Origin: Apostichopus japonicus
Lineage: Eukaryota > Echinodermata > Holothuroidea > Aspidochirotida > Stichopodidae
Assembly (NCBI RefSeq): GCF_037975245.1
Contig: NC_092579.1
Coordinates: 3,496,001 to 3,560,000, forward strand
Direction of reading: 5' to 3'
Length of the DNA: 64,000 nucleotides
The notes below the pieces were generated by a model. That model saw nothing but the letters and a program-made list of their open reading frames with translations, was not told where the DNA came from and did not search any database. Position 1 is the stretch's first letter. Each line of letters starts with the position of its first letter. A program made the translations under genes and the position numbers. Shown piece after piece: positions 1 through 14,100 of this stretch.

Positions 1-652
1 TTTCATGAATTGCAATCCTACTTTGAGTAATACTTGATATAGTCCTGGTAAAATTGTTCATCAAACTTAAAGAGGTCCTTTAGAAGAAAAACATGGTAGG
101 TTTTTTAACAAAAATGTTCATAGAGTCAGCTATATTCCCAACATGACTTTCAGTTGAAGAAAAGAAATTAATATAGAAAACTCACTTTTCCACGTATTAA
201 ACGCAATGTCAAGTTGATGCCTAAGGGCTTGGAATTTGGACCATACAAGTTAGTAGACTGTAAACAAATCAGATTCAACAAATTAATGCATGCTGTAAAG
301 AAATACCAAAATGTACATTGACATATCATCTCAATTTTCTCAATTTTTTTTTAATTGATATCACTTAGATGCATGGTCTTTGCTTTAAGATAACAAAAAA
401 AAACAAATCAAAATGAAGAAAAATGCTAAACAATATACACAAGATTCATAATTAGTTGAGAAGACCAACCATAACATGATATGGAGAAAGTGAGCTGAAA
501 TTTTGTTTGGCTTTTATTTCGTTAAACAATATGTTTCAACATCCCATTAAAATACCTAATTTTTAATTTATCATTCTGAGAAGTCGTTTCTTCACCTCTC
601 ACATTTACGAAACGTTGTTATGAAAGTTTATGACCTTTGTTCAAAGACGGAC

Positions 653-3600
653 CTGGAATTTTAAAGCATGAACTTTGATCCCAGCTTTGCCCCTCGAGTC
701 GGTCATCGCTTCAAAGACAGTCTTGTTTAATGGCTGTAAGGCAACACCAATCTGGTGACTCAGCTTCCATGATCGACCATCAAATGCTGAAAGACATGTT
801 TAACAATTCTAAGTAAAACCATCAAAGTTGTTCAATTTATAAAAGAAATTTCATTCCCACATAGAAAAGTTCCTCAACAAGATGCACCTTAAGTCCACCA
901 CATACAAGTAGTTCAAGAAAACGTATCATAATGCATCAGAGAATAAATACGTTCACAGAGGATGCACAGAGCAAAGATATAATTTTGATCGATGGCAAAT
1001 CCATACGGAATTAAATTTCAATGGTAAACTGCTTTGCATGTTTGACGATCACTTGATTAATTTAATCTGATGACTTTTATCTCACAACCAACTTTAAACA
1101 GTTGTATTATGATACCAACCTTGTTTAGAGATATTCTGGCAGCACACAAAGTTACCCTTATTTTCAAAGGGCAAAACTATTCCACTGATGTTAGTTAAAA
1201 CTCCATCTCAGCATCTTGTCCCTGACTCAAATATATGATTGATTAAGCAGGGATGTGCCCACACTGGGCGGCCCCGCCCAGCACTTAAAATTACCGCCCA
1301 GCACTGTCTTAAAAATGGTGAATCCCGCCCAGCACTATTTTCATATAAAATCCTGACATTCCTTACAATATATTCAACATAAATTGGGCCTTGTCTATGC
1401 CAAAATCATACAGACTAATAATGCATCAGTTACGCATGGGAGAAACATAACTTACGGCTCTCAATCGGTCCCTTGTAAAATCTCTTTGAAACAAACTAAT
1501 AACTTTTACCAGGTACGTTATATATTTCACTACAAAAAATAAGTTTTAAATGTAAATTGTTAGCAAAACTAGTATGGGCTTAAAAAGCTACACAAGTGCT
1601 AGCATTTGGCATCCGAGCACCTTCAAAAATTGAAAAATTTCTTAACCCGGAGGGGGACCCCCTTAGTCCCCTTCCCCAGGACGGCGATCAGTTTACCCGG
1701 CGCTCAGGAAATCCTGGGCACATCCCTGTTGAGTGTAACCTGAACTAAGCAACCCCCTCCCCCCCCCTGCCCTTCTCCAGGCAGTTGGTCACAGTGGAAG
1801 GTTTCTGATGACAACATATGACAGACCTGTGTTCTCCAAACATTTTACTTTCTTGTTAATTTGTTAAAATTCTGTTAATTTATCCTTGTAAGAAAAACTG
1901 ATCAATTGGAATGCATGGTTAGCTGTCCGGTCATTGTTCTCTGTACTTAGCGTTCAAATCAGAGTGCAACCTTTTCTTTCTTTTTTTTTTGGGGGGGGGA
2001 GGGGGGAGGGAATAGTATGTACCTAAGTGATTTAAATATCATAAAGCAAGACAAAAATATTTACAGCTCAATGGCCATCATTATATCATGCACTCTGCTG
2101 CCAGTAGATCCATTCACAAAATAGGCCTATCACCAAATTTTGAAAACTTCATATTTTGTTATACATACAATGCTACTATGAAGATGTGATATTGACTTTA
2201 AAAGATGCAGACAATTTCCAGGAATCTTGTTAAGTAATCAACTTCAGCCGCCCTTTAAAGACAGACATCCTTGAACAGATTGGAGTAAACAACTCCCTTT
2301 TCCTGGTTATAGTGTCGATGTTTTAGGTCTTCATCGGACTCACCTGATGCAGCTGCTGAGAGGTAGATGATGAGGGCAGAGGTATCAGTAAAGATTGAGG
2401 AGAGATCTCGATGGTTGACAAATAAGAATTGTTGATACCATTGAGGATGGGTCTCGGATATCGCAGGAGTTGAAATCTAAGCAGAAGACAACAGAAGCAA
2501 AAGTTTGAGGTGTGCTGCTACCCTTGCAACAACTTTACCCAAAAATATACCTTTGTCATAATTCACAATATGATTTCAACTTTATCAAACTAAGAAATGT
2601 TGTCCTATAATCTTTTTTATTACTTACAGATAGCAAAATTATCTATATCCTATTGTGGTGAGGGTGATTGATCAATAGTGACATGTCCCTCCATAACATT
2701 CCCATCACAAATAAATGCTCTTACCATTATGTCCTTTTTAATACTTAAATGGCATAACCACTACCCTACCCACCATCTCCATTCAAATATTTTGCCCTCT
2801 TTTCTTCCATTCCCCCCCCCCCAATATTACAGATGTGGTAGCAACAGAACCATTTCTTTCGTCTACTTTGTGGAGATTCAGGGAATTCTGCCCTGGTCTG
2901 TCGCACGAAAGGGGGGGGGAGGGGAGGCAGTCACAAATCGCAAATTCCAATGCAACTCAATAAGTATGACTTAAGAGTAGACAATAAAAATGTAGCATGA
3001 AATATATATGTCATATAGATATGAAGTGTAAATATCAAATAACAGTAGGGCTTTTCTCACCTGAGTGTGACCAAATGCTGACCTCACATCAGTGGGAACC
3101 AGAAAAGATGAAGAATGGGGGCTGGGGAAATGAACAGGTGTTGGACGCACATCTTGATTCTTCAGAACATTTCTATAATTGTGGATAATAAAATAAGTTA
3201 AAATTAAAGTAAGTTAAATGAACAGATAGGTGCCAGACAGGGGCACCTTCTTATAAAAACAATTATTTTGAATTGTTGGATTAGTTTGTTGTTGCTAAAA
3301 TATATCTCAAATTTAGACCATAGAATAACCAAAGCAAGGAGCCACTATGCCTTCCCTACATTTCTCACCCCCTCCCAACCTCCTTTACATCAACCTTTTC
3401 CACAAATTACTGATTTGCATGTTCGCTCATCCACAGAAGATGACCCACAAAGTGTATTATTTATATATAGTTTTGTTATAAACAAATCAGGCAGGGTTTT
3501 TTCTGCTGATGAAAACTGTCGCATGGAAATTCATGTAGGTTTAGTGTTGATAATTACTTTGAAAGTCAGTACAGACTCTAGCAGGGGTATAACTTACATC

Positions 3601-6600
3601 TGGTATTTGACACTACAGTAACTAAGTAATAGTGCTATTATTACTCATAGCAAAACACATAACATTGCACACAACTGTTAAACATAGTCCTCTAATTAAG
3701 GCCTTTATATTATGAATACTTGGCATGTAAAAGTTAATAAATTACGGAATGTCAACAGATATGCAGACCCCACCCCCCTCCTTTCCCCTTCCCCTCTACA
3801 CACCCCCTCCTTCCTCCTTTCCCCTTCCCCTCTACACACACACACCCCCCCTTTCCCCATTAATCACTAACACTATACCTATTAGCATGGTAATCACTGC
3901 AGAGACAGGCAGTTGCTGTCAACGGTCCAACAGGATTAGCGACTGGCATGTCTAATGAGAGAATATTGACTTCTAGAGCTTTATACACCAGCTCTCCAAG
4001 AACAGGGAGCTCAGATGGTTGGTAAAGGACTGACACAAATAAATGAATATCTTCTTTGTGATCATTGGACTGGAAAATAAGGACAAAAACAAGATTGAAA
4101 TTCATAAAAAACATGGTGGAAATATAATTTTACATTGTACTTGAAAGCTGTATAAAACTCTAGAACAATTAAAACAAGCATTGTCATCACTCCTTTGAAG
4201 GGTAACCGACAGATAATCAGGATGCTGACATATTTACATAACAATGAAATGAAAAAGAAAAGAAACTAATCGATCAAATCAAGGAAAAGTAAATTTCATA
4301 AATTCAAGGGAACACTAGCATGGATCAAAACTGATTGGCCCTCAGTAACATCGATCAAATCAAAGGGAACTTTTATGAAGAAATCAAAGAACGAGGGCAA
4401 ATATCAAATAAAGAAAACTAAAGAGGAATCAATTCCAGTACAGCCCCATTCATGGATCAAATTAGAGGAAATTTATATGGATCAAATTGAAGGCAGACTA
4501 CACAGATCAAATTAAGGAAAAGGTACCAGGATCAATTTAGGTGGACCATCAAGCCAAACAAAACTTATATGGATCAAACTGTAGGAAGATTACATAGATC
4601 AAATTAAGGAAATTTAAAAGGAGTTGATTGAAGAGAACCTTGCATGAATCAAATTATACTAAACTTATATGGATCAAATTGAAGACAGACTACAGTACCT
4701 AGAGAGTAAATTAAGGCAAACTAAAAAGATATTGATTGAGCGGTTCATTGATACATGTAACAAATAAAAAAAAACTAATATGGATCAAATTGAAGACAGG
4801 CTACATAGATCAAATGAAGGAAAACTAACAAGAAAACATTTCAGTGGACCTTACATGAATCAAATAAACCAAACCAGATATGGATCAAACACAAAAACTT
4901 TACAAAGATCAAAATAAAGGTAAATGTTAAATGTTAATCAATGAATGGGTGACTCACACTAATCAAATCCAGGTGATACTGGTTAAACGGTTCCAGATAT
5001 GAGATTGGTATTTGGAATTCGGATAACGTAGACGATGTCGCAAAATCAGCTAATTGTAGTGTCAGAGTTGCTGAACCATTAGTGTTAAAAAGGATAAGAG
5101 ATTAAGAAAGTAATGTAAATATCAGACAAATATTTTTGCTGTTTTAGTGACAATATATTGGATTTCAATACAGCGTTCTGGGTGTTATGAAAACGAGGGT
5201 AAACCCTGCAGAGATGACCAGGAGTTTCACTTCTGGACACTTAGTCACTATTAGGAGCTTAAAGGTTATATCAAAGAACTACTTGAGGAGTAGGATTTTT
5301 GTAACGCTTATTACAATAGCTTTGAAAACATGTGATGAGTGTTGTGTGATATATAGTGGTATAGGCATAACTGCTTTTAAATACACACAAGTCAGGTACT
5401 TTTTTGATATTTTTATTTTGATATCTGTCTAGCTCATATACTGTAAAAGCAATATTAAACATCTTTTTTTTTCTTTTTTTTAACCAGCAATATCTTGCTT
5501 AAATTAAAACGTTGGAAGACTACCTATATAATATTTATCTAGTATATTGTTTCCAGCACTACCCTCACTCCACTCCCAAGGAAAAGAAATTAATAAACAA
5601 ACTGAACTAGAGAATAAAGATCAATATTTTGCTGCAACTGCTCTTTGCAAATTATTGATTGAAAGCAAAACGTGTTCAATGTTAATCCTATTTTGCTTAA
5701 CCTGCTTGATTTCCAGGTTTTAAATTTCAAAACTGTTCAAACATCATCTTTGTACTACTGGGTTAATGTTTTTATGAAAAAGATTTTAATTTTAAAGATA
5801 CGAAATTTTTTAGGTTTTTTTTATAGTTTAAATTGTACAAAGAAATCAAATCTTGCATAAAGGTTAAAAAATCATTAAAAAAAGCAAAAACAAACATGAC
5901 TTGGCAACCATGGATATCTACTGCATGTGCTTAGTGTGTCTGTATATAGGCCTATGGTAAAACGAACATAAATATATCACTGTACAATCTAAATCAGGTT
6001 TCTCAGTTTGAATACTGGTCCCTTTTTCTCAGTGGCGGAGCTAGGGGTATTGGTCAGAGGGGGCGAGAATGGTCTGTAGGGGCGCTTTCGACACTATCTA
6101 AGTGGAGCGCCACCACAGGTTGGCGCGGAGCATACAGAATTTTTTGAGTAAAGATACTCCCGAGATCTCAGGAAATGACCCTTTCCGGGCCTTGCTAATT
6201 TGCAGATAAACGAAGAATAAATAGGTATCATCGCCATTTTGTCAGAAAATTACACCAACAAAATGTGACAAATGTCAATAGGTATTTGAGAGCGCAATAA
6301 AAAAAGTCAAGAATCGTGAATAAGTAAAACCTTGTCAAAAGCTGAAAAGGGCGCCAGTAGTCCATTTGATTCCGTCAGGGGGGGGGGGCATCCGCCCCCT
6401 CTGACTGTATGGACGTTCCGCCACTGCTTTTTCTTTCTTTATGTAATACAAATGCTAACAAAGAAACGATAACCATGAATATTCAGCTTGTTTTTTAACC
6501 TATTGGTATCAAGGCCAAATGGTTAGATTTTATTGCAGATGGAACTTACAATTATCTCTGCTGCCTCTCTCCCCCTCCCCTTCCCACTTCTTTCCACTGA

Positions 6601-9600
6601 AATTTGTCATTGTCACATTTTCATCATCACTTAGATTTTTTGCAGATTCCTTCAATTATTTTCTGAACATATTCCTCCTTCACAAACATGACTTTCTCTC
6701 TCATGCAAAATAATTTAGTATGAAAGAATCGTAGATTTCAGAGGTACTTATTAAGACTTGTCCATAATGTAAAAGCAACATTTGGTACTTGATAAATACC
6801 TTTTGAAACATCAGCTTGATCAATCAATACACACATTTGATGTTCCCACAAGGGACTTAGTGATGCATTCTGGGAAGGCAATGTTTCTTCATGTTTACTC
6901 TCAGAGGTTAGAACATTTCCATTGAAGCATCGTACAAATCTGCAAATCAACAAGAAAAAATAATAAATGTTCCTTCATGGCTTCAGCCTTTCCCTTTTAA
7001 GTAAGCTAGGAATCTTGTAAGTAAGTAAGCTTGTTTAAGTAAGCTTGTTTAATTACAGATTTGATTGTGACCATCGTTACTGTTTAGTATATTACAACAT
7101 CCCAAGGATTCTCAATGACTAGCTGCCAGTCACAACTATACTACTTTATGTGTGTGTAATACTGAATAGGCTGAGCGAAGACCTACCCAGTCCTTTTAAG
7201 CGAACCAGTTGCCATAATTTGGCCACGAAAATTACCATAACATTAAAGACTATGTTGGCAAATGCTACATGTAATTTAGAATTATGAAATTCTGCTGTTA
7301 CACAACAGTAAATAAGTTTGCACCTAGCAGTGTGGATGTCGCAAGAATAATATTTGTGATTTTACCCATAAGAGGGTTTGGAATCTCAGCTTAACAAAGT
7401 ACTATTGTTACAACAACTTAGGGCAGTCTTAAATAATGATGAAGAAAAACAACTGAAAAAAAACTTTGAATTATTGACCTACCCTTTAACAAATGGTCTA
7501 CACTGTAAAGTTTGTGGTGAAGGTAGTAAGTGTGCTGCATGAATTATAGCTATGAGTTTACCCACGCGAGAAGATTCTGGACTAGGCACATATTCTGACA
7601 TTGACTTCTCTGTAGGCGGCTGTTGAAAACGAAGGGAAAACTTGGGCAACTGTTAACACTTTGACATTTACCAAGTTGTGACCGGGTTCTGACCTGTGCA
7701 TTGTTTGATGGCAGTGATATTTATCATGGTGTCCCTCTATACTTTTGCAACTTTTTCTTTGATAAAAAGTGGCCTTTTTTTCCAGCTTTTCAAGAAGACA
7801 AATTCATGTTTGTTTCTCCATCCTTTTCTGTCCTTGCATTCCTCAAAACACACTGACATCTTTATGTGTTTGTGTGTTTGGGGGGGTGGGGGGTTTATAA
7901 AAAAAAAAGTTGATGCAATCAGTGGGAAGTCTGTATGTAATTAACTAAGCTGTAAGTGCCTTCACAATTAACACCTTTTTTTTCTTTTTTTTTCTATTCT
8001 TCATTCTTTGGTTATAACTATCAATAAAAGCTTACTGCCCCATCATTCAATGTAATTGAAATTGAATTTGAAATTAAAAACTATTTATTTGTACAGTTTG
8101 AAGAGCAAATTTCTACAGCCTTGTCTCTAAGGACACGTGTCATGGTGATCACTTGGTATGAACCCATGTGCTTTAATGCCTCACTATTCATATAATGTAA
8201 CTTGCTTTGCCAAGCTATGACCCAAATGAAGCTTTTTCTAATCTTGAAAAGGATTTTGACCATATATCATTAATTGCACACGCTCACAATCATAAAGCAT
8301 TCCAAGAATTGTTTTTGAAGCTTTTGCATTTATCCAGAGACCACAATTCCCATATATGTACCCTAGACTAGTATATGTAGGCCTATATATGGAACTCTTT
8401 ACAATGCTATACTGTACATTTTCGTTGGTCGTATCTTGAAATATTGCAGTTTTCTCTTCCATACCTCCAATATCGAAGATGTGAGTTTAGAGACATACGG
8501 TATATGCTGACTAGGACCATGTAACTTTGCAACATGAAAGTTTAGCTTTAACACTTTACCTGCTTATCAGGAAACACGGGAGTTGGTTTAGGAGATTGTG
8601 AAATACTCTTGGACTCTTTGTCCCTGTCCTTTACTTCATCATCTTTCTGTCCTTCTTCATTAAAAGCAGCAGATGCAGCTTCGGTTTCAATTTCCTCATC
8701 TTCTTTTCCTTCATCCTCCTCCATTATTTTGAATTTCTCCTCGTACCAGATTTTCCCTCCTAACTGCTGAATATTTTCATCTTCTAATTTGACGTAGAGA
8801 TTAATTGTGCCTGAAGTAATGGCGGGGTCTTGAACTGATGATGGAGTGGACTCAGTGGATAAATTAGCTAGCTCTTGAGATGGAGAATTTGCCTCGTCTG
8901 AGAGCAGTTGATCATTTCCTTCTTTCAAAGATGAAGGCTCAATATTCGATGGGCTGGGTTCATCTTTTGGATGACGGGGCTCATTTGTCAATTGGCCACT
9001 GACACCATCTTTCAGGTTGGACTCATCTTTTGAAGGAATAGGATTATCTCTTGAAGATGTTGGTTCTTCATTAACTAAAGTGGGAATTTCATTTGTCGAT
9101 GTGGGCTGCTTATGTGGTGATGATGATGATGTGGTGGGTTCTTCATTCAATGAAGCAGGTTTCTTGTTCTGTTGGCGTGGGTGGATGACCAGTTTGCCAG
9201 TAAGAAAAGATGGTGACGCTCCTTCATCTGATGGCTGCTCCTGAGAATACCTTGTTACTTGAAGGGAGATAAAGACCTCTACATCTTCTCGCAGAAGTTC
9301 TGTCAAAAAGAAAAGCAAAAACAACGAGTGTGGAAACCCCATTTCAGATATTAAATGACATGTATGGAGGATACAATGAAGATTAAGTGTAAATTATCCA
9401 AACACAGTAGATAAAACAACAAGTTGATTGTGAGAAAACAGATGTAAAATGAGCAAACATCAACATCAGCAAAATTAAAGAAATATCCATAATGAAACAG
9501 CAAACAGTTCAATGGATTAATTGGATATTAATTATGGCAATTATAGTGCCATTAATCATTAGTAAATTTCTGAAAATAATTAAGACAGGCTTTATTAGCC

Positions 9601-11170
9601 AACTATATGATTGTACACCCCATTTACGCTTATCTCCAGTAACGGTAATTGAGATAAAAGATATGAAAAGATGTAATACATAAATAAAATGGGTTTGCTT
9701 TTGCAATGTATGTTTACTGATTTTGAAAGGTAACTTCAATCCAAAGTTCAAACAAGTAGGACCCCAACATATTTTTGTTTATGGTTACCAGCGATTATGT
9801 TTTCCTATCGTTTAACCGACGTTGCTAAGTATTCTGACAAACACGTTGCTGAAATGAATTAACGCTAATTGGAAGCATTTGGCGCAACCTGAGAATGATT
9901 GAAGCTATAAAGAATCATTACTATGACAACTCGTAAACGATGAGTTAGGTCTTAGCAGAACATTCTTATCTTAAGTCAATGATTACATTAATACAGTACT
10001 CTGGTCGCCCTGAAATTAGATGACTATTAATAATTGATGACAAGTAACAGAGCATGTAGCAACAAACAACATGTATCAGTCAAGGTTGCATTCAACTATC
10101 ATACAATTTGAATATTTATTGTACAATCTAAAATGGAGGAAACAAATCTAAGACCTCTTTGATAGGATATTATATGTAGTCCAATTAATTATTGCCTACT
10201 GTTAAAATGAAGCAACTATGAATCATTTTCAACAGAAAAGGGCCTAATATTTGCAGTTGAAGTTTTGTAAGAAGCTAACTTTTTCTCATACAAAAATCAA
10301 AATGCTACGCCAAATTGGTCAATCCTCTTTTCATTTTTCTAGATCATGTTATCATAAAGCAGATGGCCTTGAAACCATCACAAGCTGTTTGAATTTAAAT
10401 TATCGTTAAAATCTTGTCAGACAGGTTTTCACATGTAACAATGTTCAAGGTTTTGTTTATACCATTCTTTCAAGACATAATTAGTTGCTAACTGCTTCAA
10501 GCAATCAGGGAGTGTTATGTATCAGAACGTGGTATAATATGTGGTATAATAATATCAAGTAAAGTGATTTTGAACATCCATGTGTTTACGTTAGTTCCCG
10601 AATTCAAGTTTGGTATCAGACCCTGTGCTCCTAATCACCGAACAGGAAGTTCATACATAAGCTGTATGATGTAGAGGGCTGCTATAAATACGTACTAATA
10701 CTGTGTCAAATTACACGCGTTACAGACAACATGGAACTTAAGGTCACTCCTGATTCCAGGTCAAGCCCAAGTTGATATTTTAACACAGAGGACAGGGTCT
10801 GATGCTCCCATCGATCCTCGTCTGTCGCCATCGTTTAGGCTACAAATTGGACCCAGGGTGCTGGGTTCAACATATTATGCCCATGGTTTCATGTCAGTAG
10901 GGTCTTATTTTAGTTTGAAGAAAAAATCTTACCTTTAGGGAAATAATACTTCAATTTTCCATCACTCAGCAGTACTTGGCTCTGTAGAGTTTGCTCTGTT
11001 ATTTCAAAGTCAACAGACTCAGATGTGCTTTCAACTTTGACCTTACTGAGGTCATACTGGCTGTCAGAAGCCTTCACCTCCAACTTCAACTGGTACTTTC
11101 CACTTGAATAGCAGTTGACACTTCTAAGGTCTAACTGGTATTCTTGTGCTTTACTCGCTGTTGTGTTCAT
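653..11170 (-). CDS. CCDC33: CCDC33-like C2-domain protein, 3' end off the left edge
   Basis: Eight coding exons on the minus strand: 11170-10933, 9299-8560, 7619-7483, 6939-6800, 5070-4958, 4069-3872, 2476-2344 and 786-653, giving 611 codons in continuous phase. The ATG at 11170 has an in-frame TAA upstream, and an acceptor at 11194 implies a 5' non-coding exon. What is seen: an N-terminal beta-rich segment (KYQLKLEV, YYFP, LREDVEVFISLQV), a long charged insertion, then C2-like segments (VGKLIAIIHAAHLLP, LTLQLADF, SYLEPFNQYH), then WYQQFLFVNHRD, TDTSALIIYL and WKLSHQIGVALQPLNK. The order of these blocks matches my recollection of vertebrate CCDC33, a testis/cilia-associated C2 and coiled-coil protein. 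The coiled-coil half would lie to the left of the window. The donor at 3872 was preferred over one at 3879 because it keeps the phase of the next exon. The family assignment is from recognition, not a search. Confidence 0.72.
1248..1728. mobile_element. Non-autonomous TIR element, CAGGGATGTGCCC ends
   Basis: It starts CAGGGATGTGCCC and ends GGGCACATCCCTG, a 13-bp terminal inverted repeat 481 bp apart. Inside are repeats of CCGCCCAGCAC. The end motif resembles hAT elements. No clear target duplication was found. It lies in an intron of the CCDC33-like gene. Confidence 0.6.
4319..4970 (+). repeat. Degenerate GATCAAATT-AGG tandem array
   Basis: About fifteen spaced copies of a motif close to TATGGATCAAATTGAAGG, with variants CATGAATCAAAT and ATAGATCAAATTAAGG, at irregular spacing of about 25-100 bp. 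The last copy touches CCDC33-like exon 5 (4958-5070). Confidence 0.65.
6030..6426 (-). mobile_element. hAT-like MITE, CAGTGGCGGA family, copy 1
   Basis: 397 bp with ends CAGTGGCGGAGC and its inverse (GTTCCGCCACTG), flanked by a perfect 8-bp direct repeat CTTTTTCT (6022-6029 and 6427-6434). The 8-bp duplication and CAGNGGCG-type termini fit the hAT superfamily. Homologous in opposite orientation to the copy at 20080-20462. No transposase frame. It sits in an intron of the CCDC33-like gene. Confidence 0.85.
8560..9299 (-). CDS. CCDC33: Large disordered exon 2 of the CCDC33-like gene
   Basis: This 740-bp exon opens with the end of a C2-like strand set (ELLREDVEVFISLQVTRYSQ). It then runs for more than 100 residues of Ser/Pro/Glu/Asn-rich sequence with degenerate short repeats of the type NEEPTSS, KDEPS and NEIPT. 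It returns to a folded-looking stretch (TINLYVKLEDEN, GKIWYEEKFKIMEE) and ends in an acidic/lysine-rich tail up to DKQ. The composition suggests an intrinsically disordered linker inserted into the N-terminal C2 region. It is in phase with both neighbours (acceptor at 9300-9301, donor at 8559-8558). Confidence 0.7.
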
Positions 11171-11194
11171 TGTACAGCAGTTCAATCTTTACCA

Positions 11195-14100
11195 CTGAAA
11201 AATCTGAGCAAAAATCTGAAATGATGATAAATTTATAAGTATAGCCATGCTGTATACATTGTTGTAATTATCAAATGTGTTTGTCAACAAAAATTTGATG
11301 TTAGATAGAAAAACATTGAGGTAGCCTAGCCAACTTTAGACAAAATTACTTTAGGCTATCAAAAACTATCAATGTAAATGATAAATCCCAATTAGGCCTA
11401 GGCCTAATTGGCAAGAACTAACTTATGAATCAAATTCTGGCAGGTCCTGGGCAATAAGTTGCAAGCTAACGTTATGTTTAATACTACAGTAAATCAGGCC
11501 AATATTACAGTTCTTAAGTCTTAACTTAAGCTGATTGTACTGACAAACTTCGACTTTTCCTCACAAATAATTAACATCAGCAGTCTGTAGCCTAACTAGA
11601 CTCTCACTGTCAGTGTTACTGTTACTTAATAATTACCATTACTAGCCTAGGCCTAATAAGATTTCACCTTCGTAGTATATATCATGCAGTTGCAAAGGAA
11701 TCCATACTTTTTTTTCCCGATGTTTCATCTAGGAAATTTCTTTCCAACTATTCTGCATTAAAGTCTGTAAGGAATTGTCGCTGTTTACGTTGCAAGTAGA
11801 AATGGCAAATTAAGATTGTGTTCTCGTTGTCGCCGATAGTTACCAAGTTGGATACGTCCACGACCATGGTCAAACCACTTGATCTTTGCACACGGTGTGT
11901 GCGCAAACGTTTTATTGACATTAGCAAGGTCAAGATCACACACGAGACAACTTCAAGTGGGATCCTATACCAAATTGAATAAAAGGTTCTGTAGTATTTT
12001 AACATATGAAATGCCAAAATTCATTATCACCCAAATCCCGTTCCAACATGTAGAAAGAAAATTGCAGAAGAACGTATGATTATCTGGCGAATCGTAACTT
12101 CATTCCCCTGTCTTAAAATAGATCAGCCCACATGGTCACATGTTAAACTTTTTCCAGGGTGGTTCGCAAAGCTTTGTGAGAGGCAAGCACAGAAATGAAT
12201 ACTTCACGAGGAGACAAGCAGTGAAAGCTAATTTCCTCTGGAGATATTAACTTTTATCTTAAAGTTATGAGACTTACGTTATGAGTGATGCCATATAATG
12301 GTAGTTGAGGTCTTAAATATATGTTGAGATCATTTTGTTTTATAATGTATACAAGTCATTTTTACTTATGAGGAAATTACGCTATTTTCAGTAACATATG
12401 TACTGTCTTACAAAATTAGAAGAGGGGGGGGGGGGGTACGTGGTGGAGGTACGTGGTGGGGTTCTAAAATTCGAGGGGTCTGGCGGTCCTCCCCAGAAAG
12501 AAATAACATAAAAGACTTCAAATGGTGCATTTTGAGGCCACGACAGCCCCATCCCAACCCTTTGCTAACACTACTGAATATTTATTACAAACAATTTTAA
12601 GTTGCACCATAGAATAGTGATAAAATTCTTAATGAACAGAACATTGACAAAAACCGTGAAAACATGCCGAAAATTTTCGTACATGTCTTACGTGATATTC
12701 CATTTCCAGCGTCATTGTCACCTAGTTATCAGTGAACCCCCGCCCCACCCCCCCCCCCCCCCGAACCTGACCCCTTGTGATGTGATTGAAGACTTTAACC
12801 AAACCTTCTAACCAATCACCACGCTAGATTTGGGTATGCCCTAAAACGGATCAATCACCATTCGTTAAATCCTTCATCTTGGAAATCTGAATGATTTCCA
12901 ATGAATGGAAGAATAGTTGCGAGATGTTCTTAGGATACTTAAACAGGTGTGGATGCACAGGATTTGTGGGTGGGTGGACATTTCCTTTCAACCTTACACA
13001 TTGAATTAAAAGTATTAGCACAATCTTCCTATTGTCCTATAATTATAGACCTAATTTATTACTAAATAAGTCTCAGAATACACCATGTTATCTCTTAATT
13101 TGTCAATTTTCCCGTTCCCCCTACATGGGAGTTGGCTTCAGCAATTACGCGGGGCAACACCTTTCCTTTTCAAATCCTGGAACCACAGTGGTAAAAATGG
13201 AGACAAAAAACAATGAACGATGCACATGTGATACGAGATATCAAGAAGGATGTATATTCTCATGCGTACATTTGCAAAATGAAAGTTATAAAGAGAACAG
13301 AAACGGTTAAAATTGATGCCACCTGATTCATGTCGAATGAAAGGTAGCATTGCTCACTTGACCTACAGCTGCAGCAAGATATGAGTCACTTATTAGATCT
13401 GAGATGTCTAGAGGGGTGAAGGGAGGGGGGAGTGGCGGCTGACATTTCGAGTAAAATATAATTTATAATCTTTTCGGTAAGTACTCGGATAAAGGTCGTA
13501 TCGACCATTGCTATGCTTTGTTTTGCCATTCTTTTCAATCATTTCTTGGGGAGGGGTGGGGGTTACATGCAGTTACCCTACATCCTCCATTGTGACGCAA
13601 CTTGTATGCTTAACTGTTGCAATAAGGACGAACCAGTCAGCAGCGGCACAACAAGGAAGGAGGGCTAGGATGTTTTGTCGCCAGAGATGATAAATTTGGG
13701 TACTGAAATGGACGGTGCTTGGATGCACAAGGATCGCCGGCTATATGACTAGCTCAGTCCATGGCACGCAAACTATGTTGAAGCTTAATCCAAGCCACAG
13801 TCCGAATACAAAACAACAACAACGTATCCAGGTACTAAATCTGAACTGATTCTTTTTTATTACAGTCGTTCCTGCAAGCTGCATTACTAAAACGAAAAAC
13901 TCTTACAGAGATAAGAGCGGCGAAAGAATACCATAATATAACACAGAGGTACCCTAATTGCTAAAATGTGTCTAAAATTCTCTTAAGCCCTCCTTTTAAT
14001 GATTTAGTGGTATCTAAACTTCTTTCCGTGATATATGTCATTAGGTTACTCGAATAGTTACAGGCACTGACTAATTAATTTTTGATGAAATTCATCTCTC

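Noticed and set aside
653-786. Alternative reading frame for CCDC33-like exon 2476-2344 using the donor at 3879
   Set aside because: That frame is open but gives a low-quality protein. The phase-0 donor at 3872 gives HPQWYQQFLFVNHRD and TSALIIYL, which fit a C2 fold and lead in phase into 786-653.
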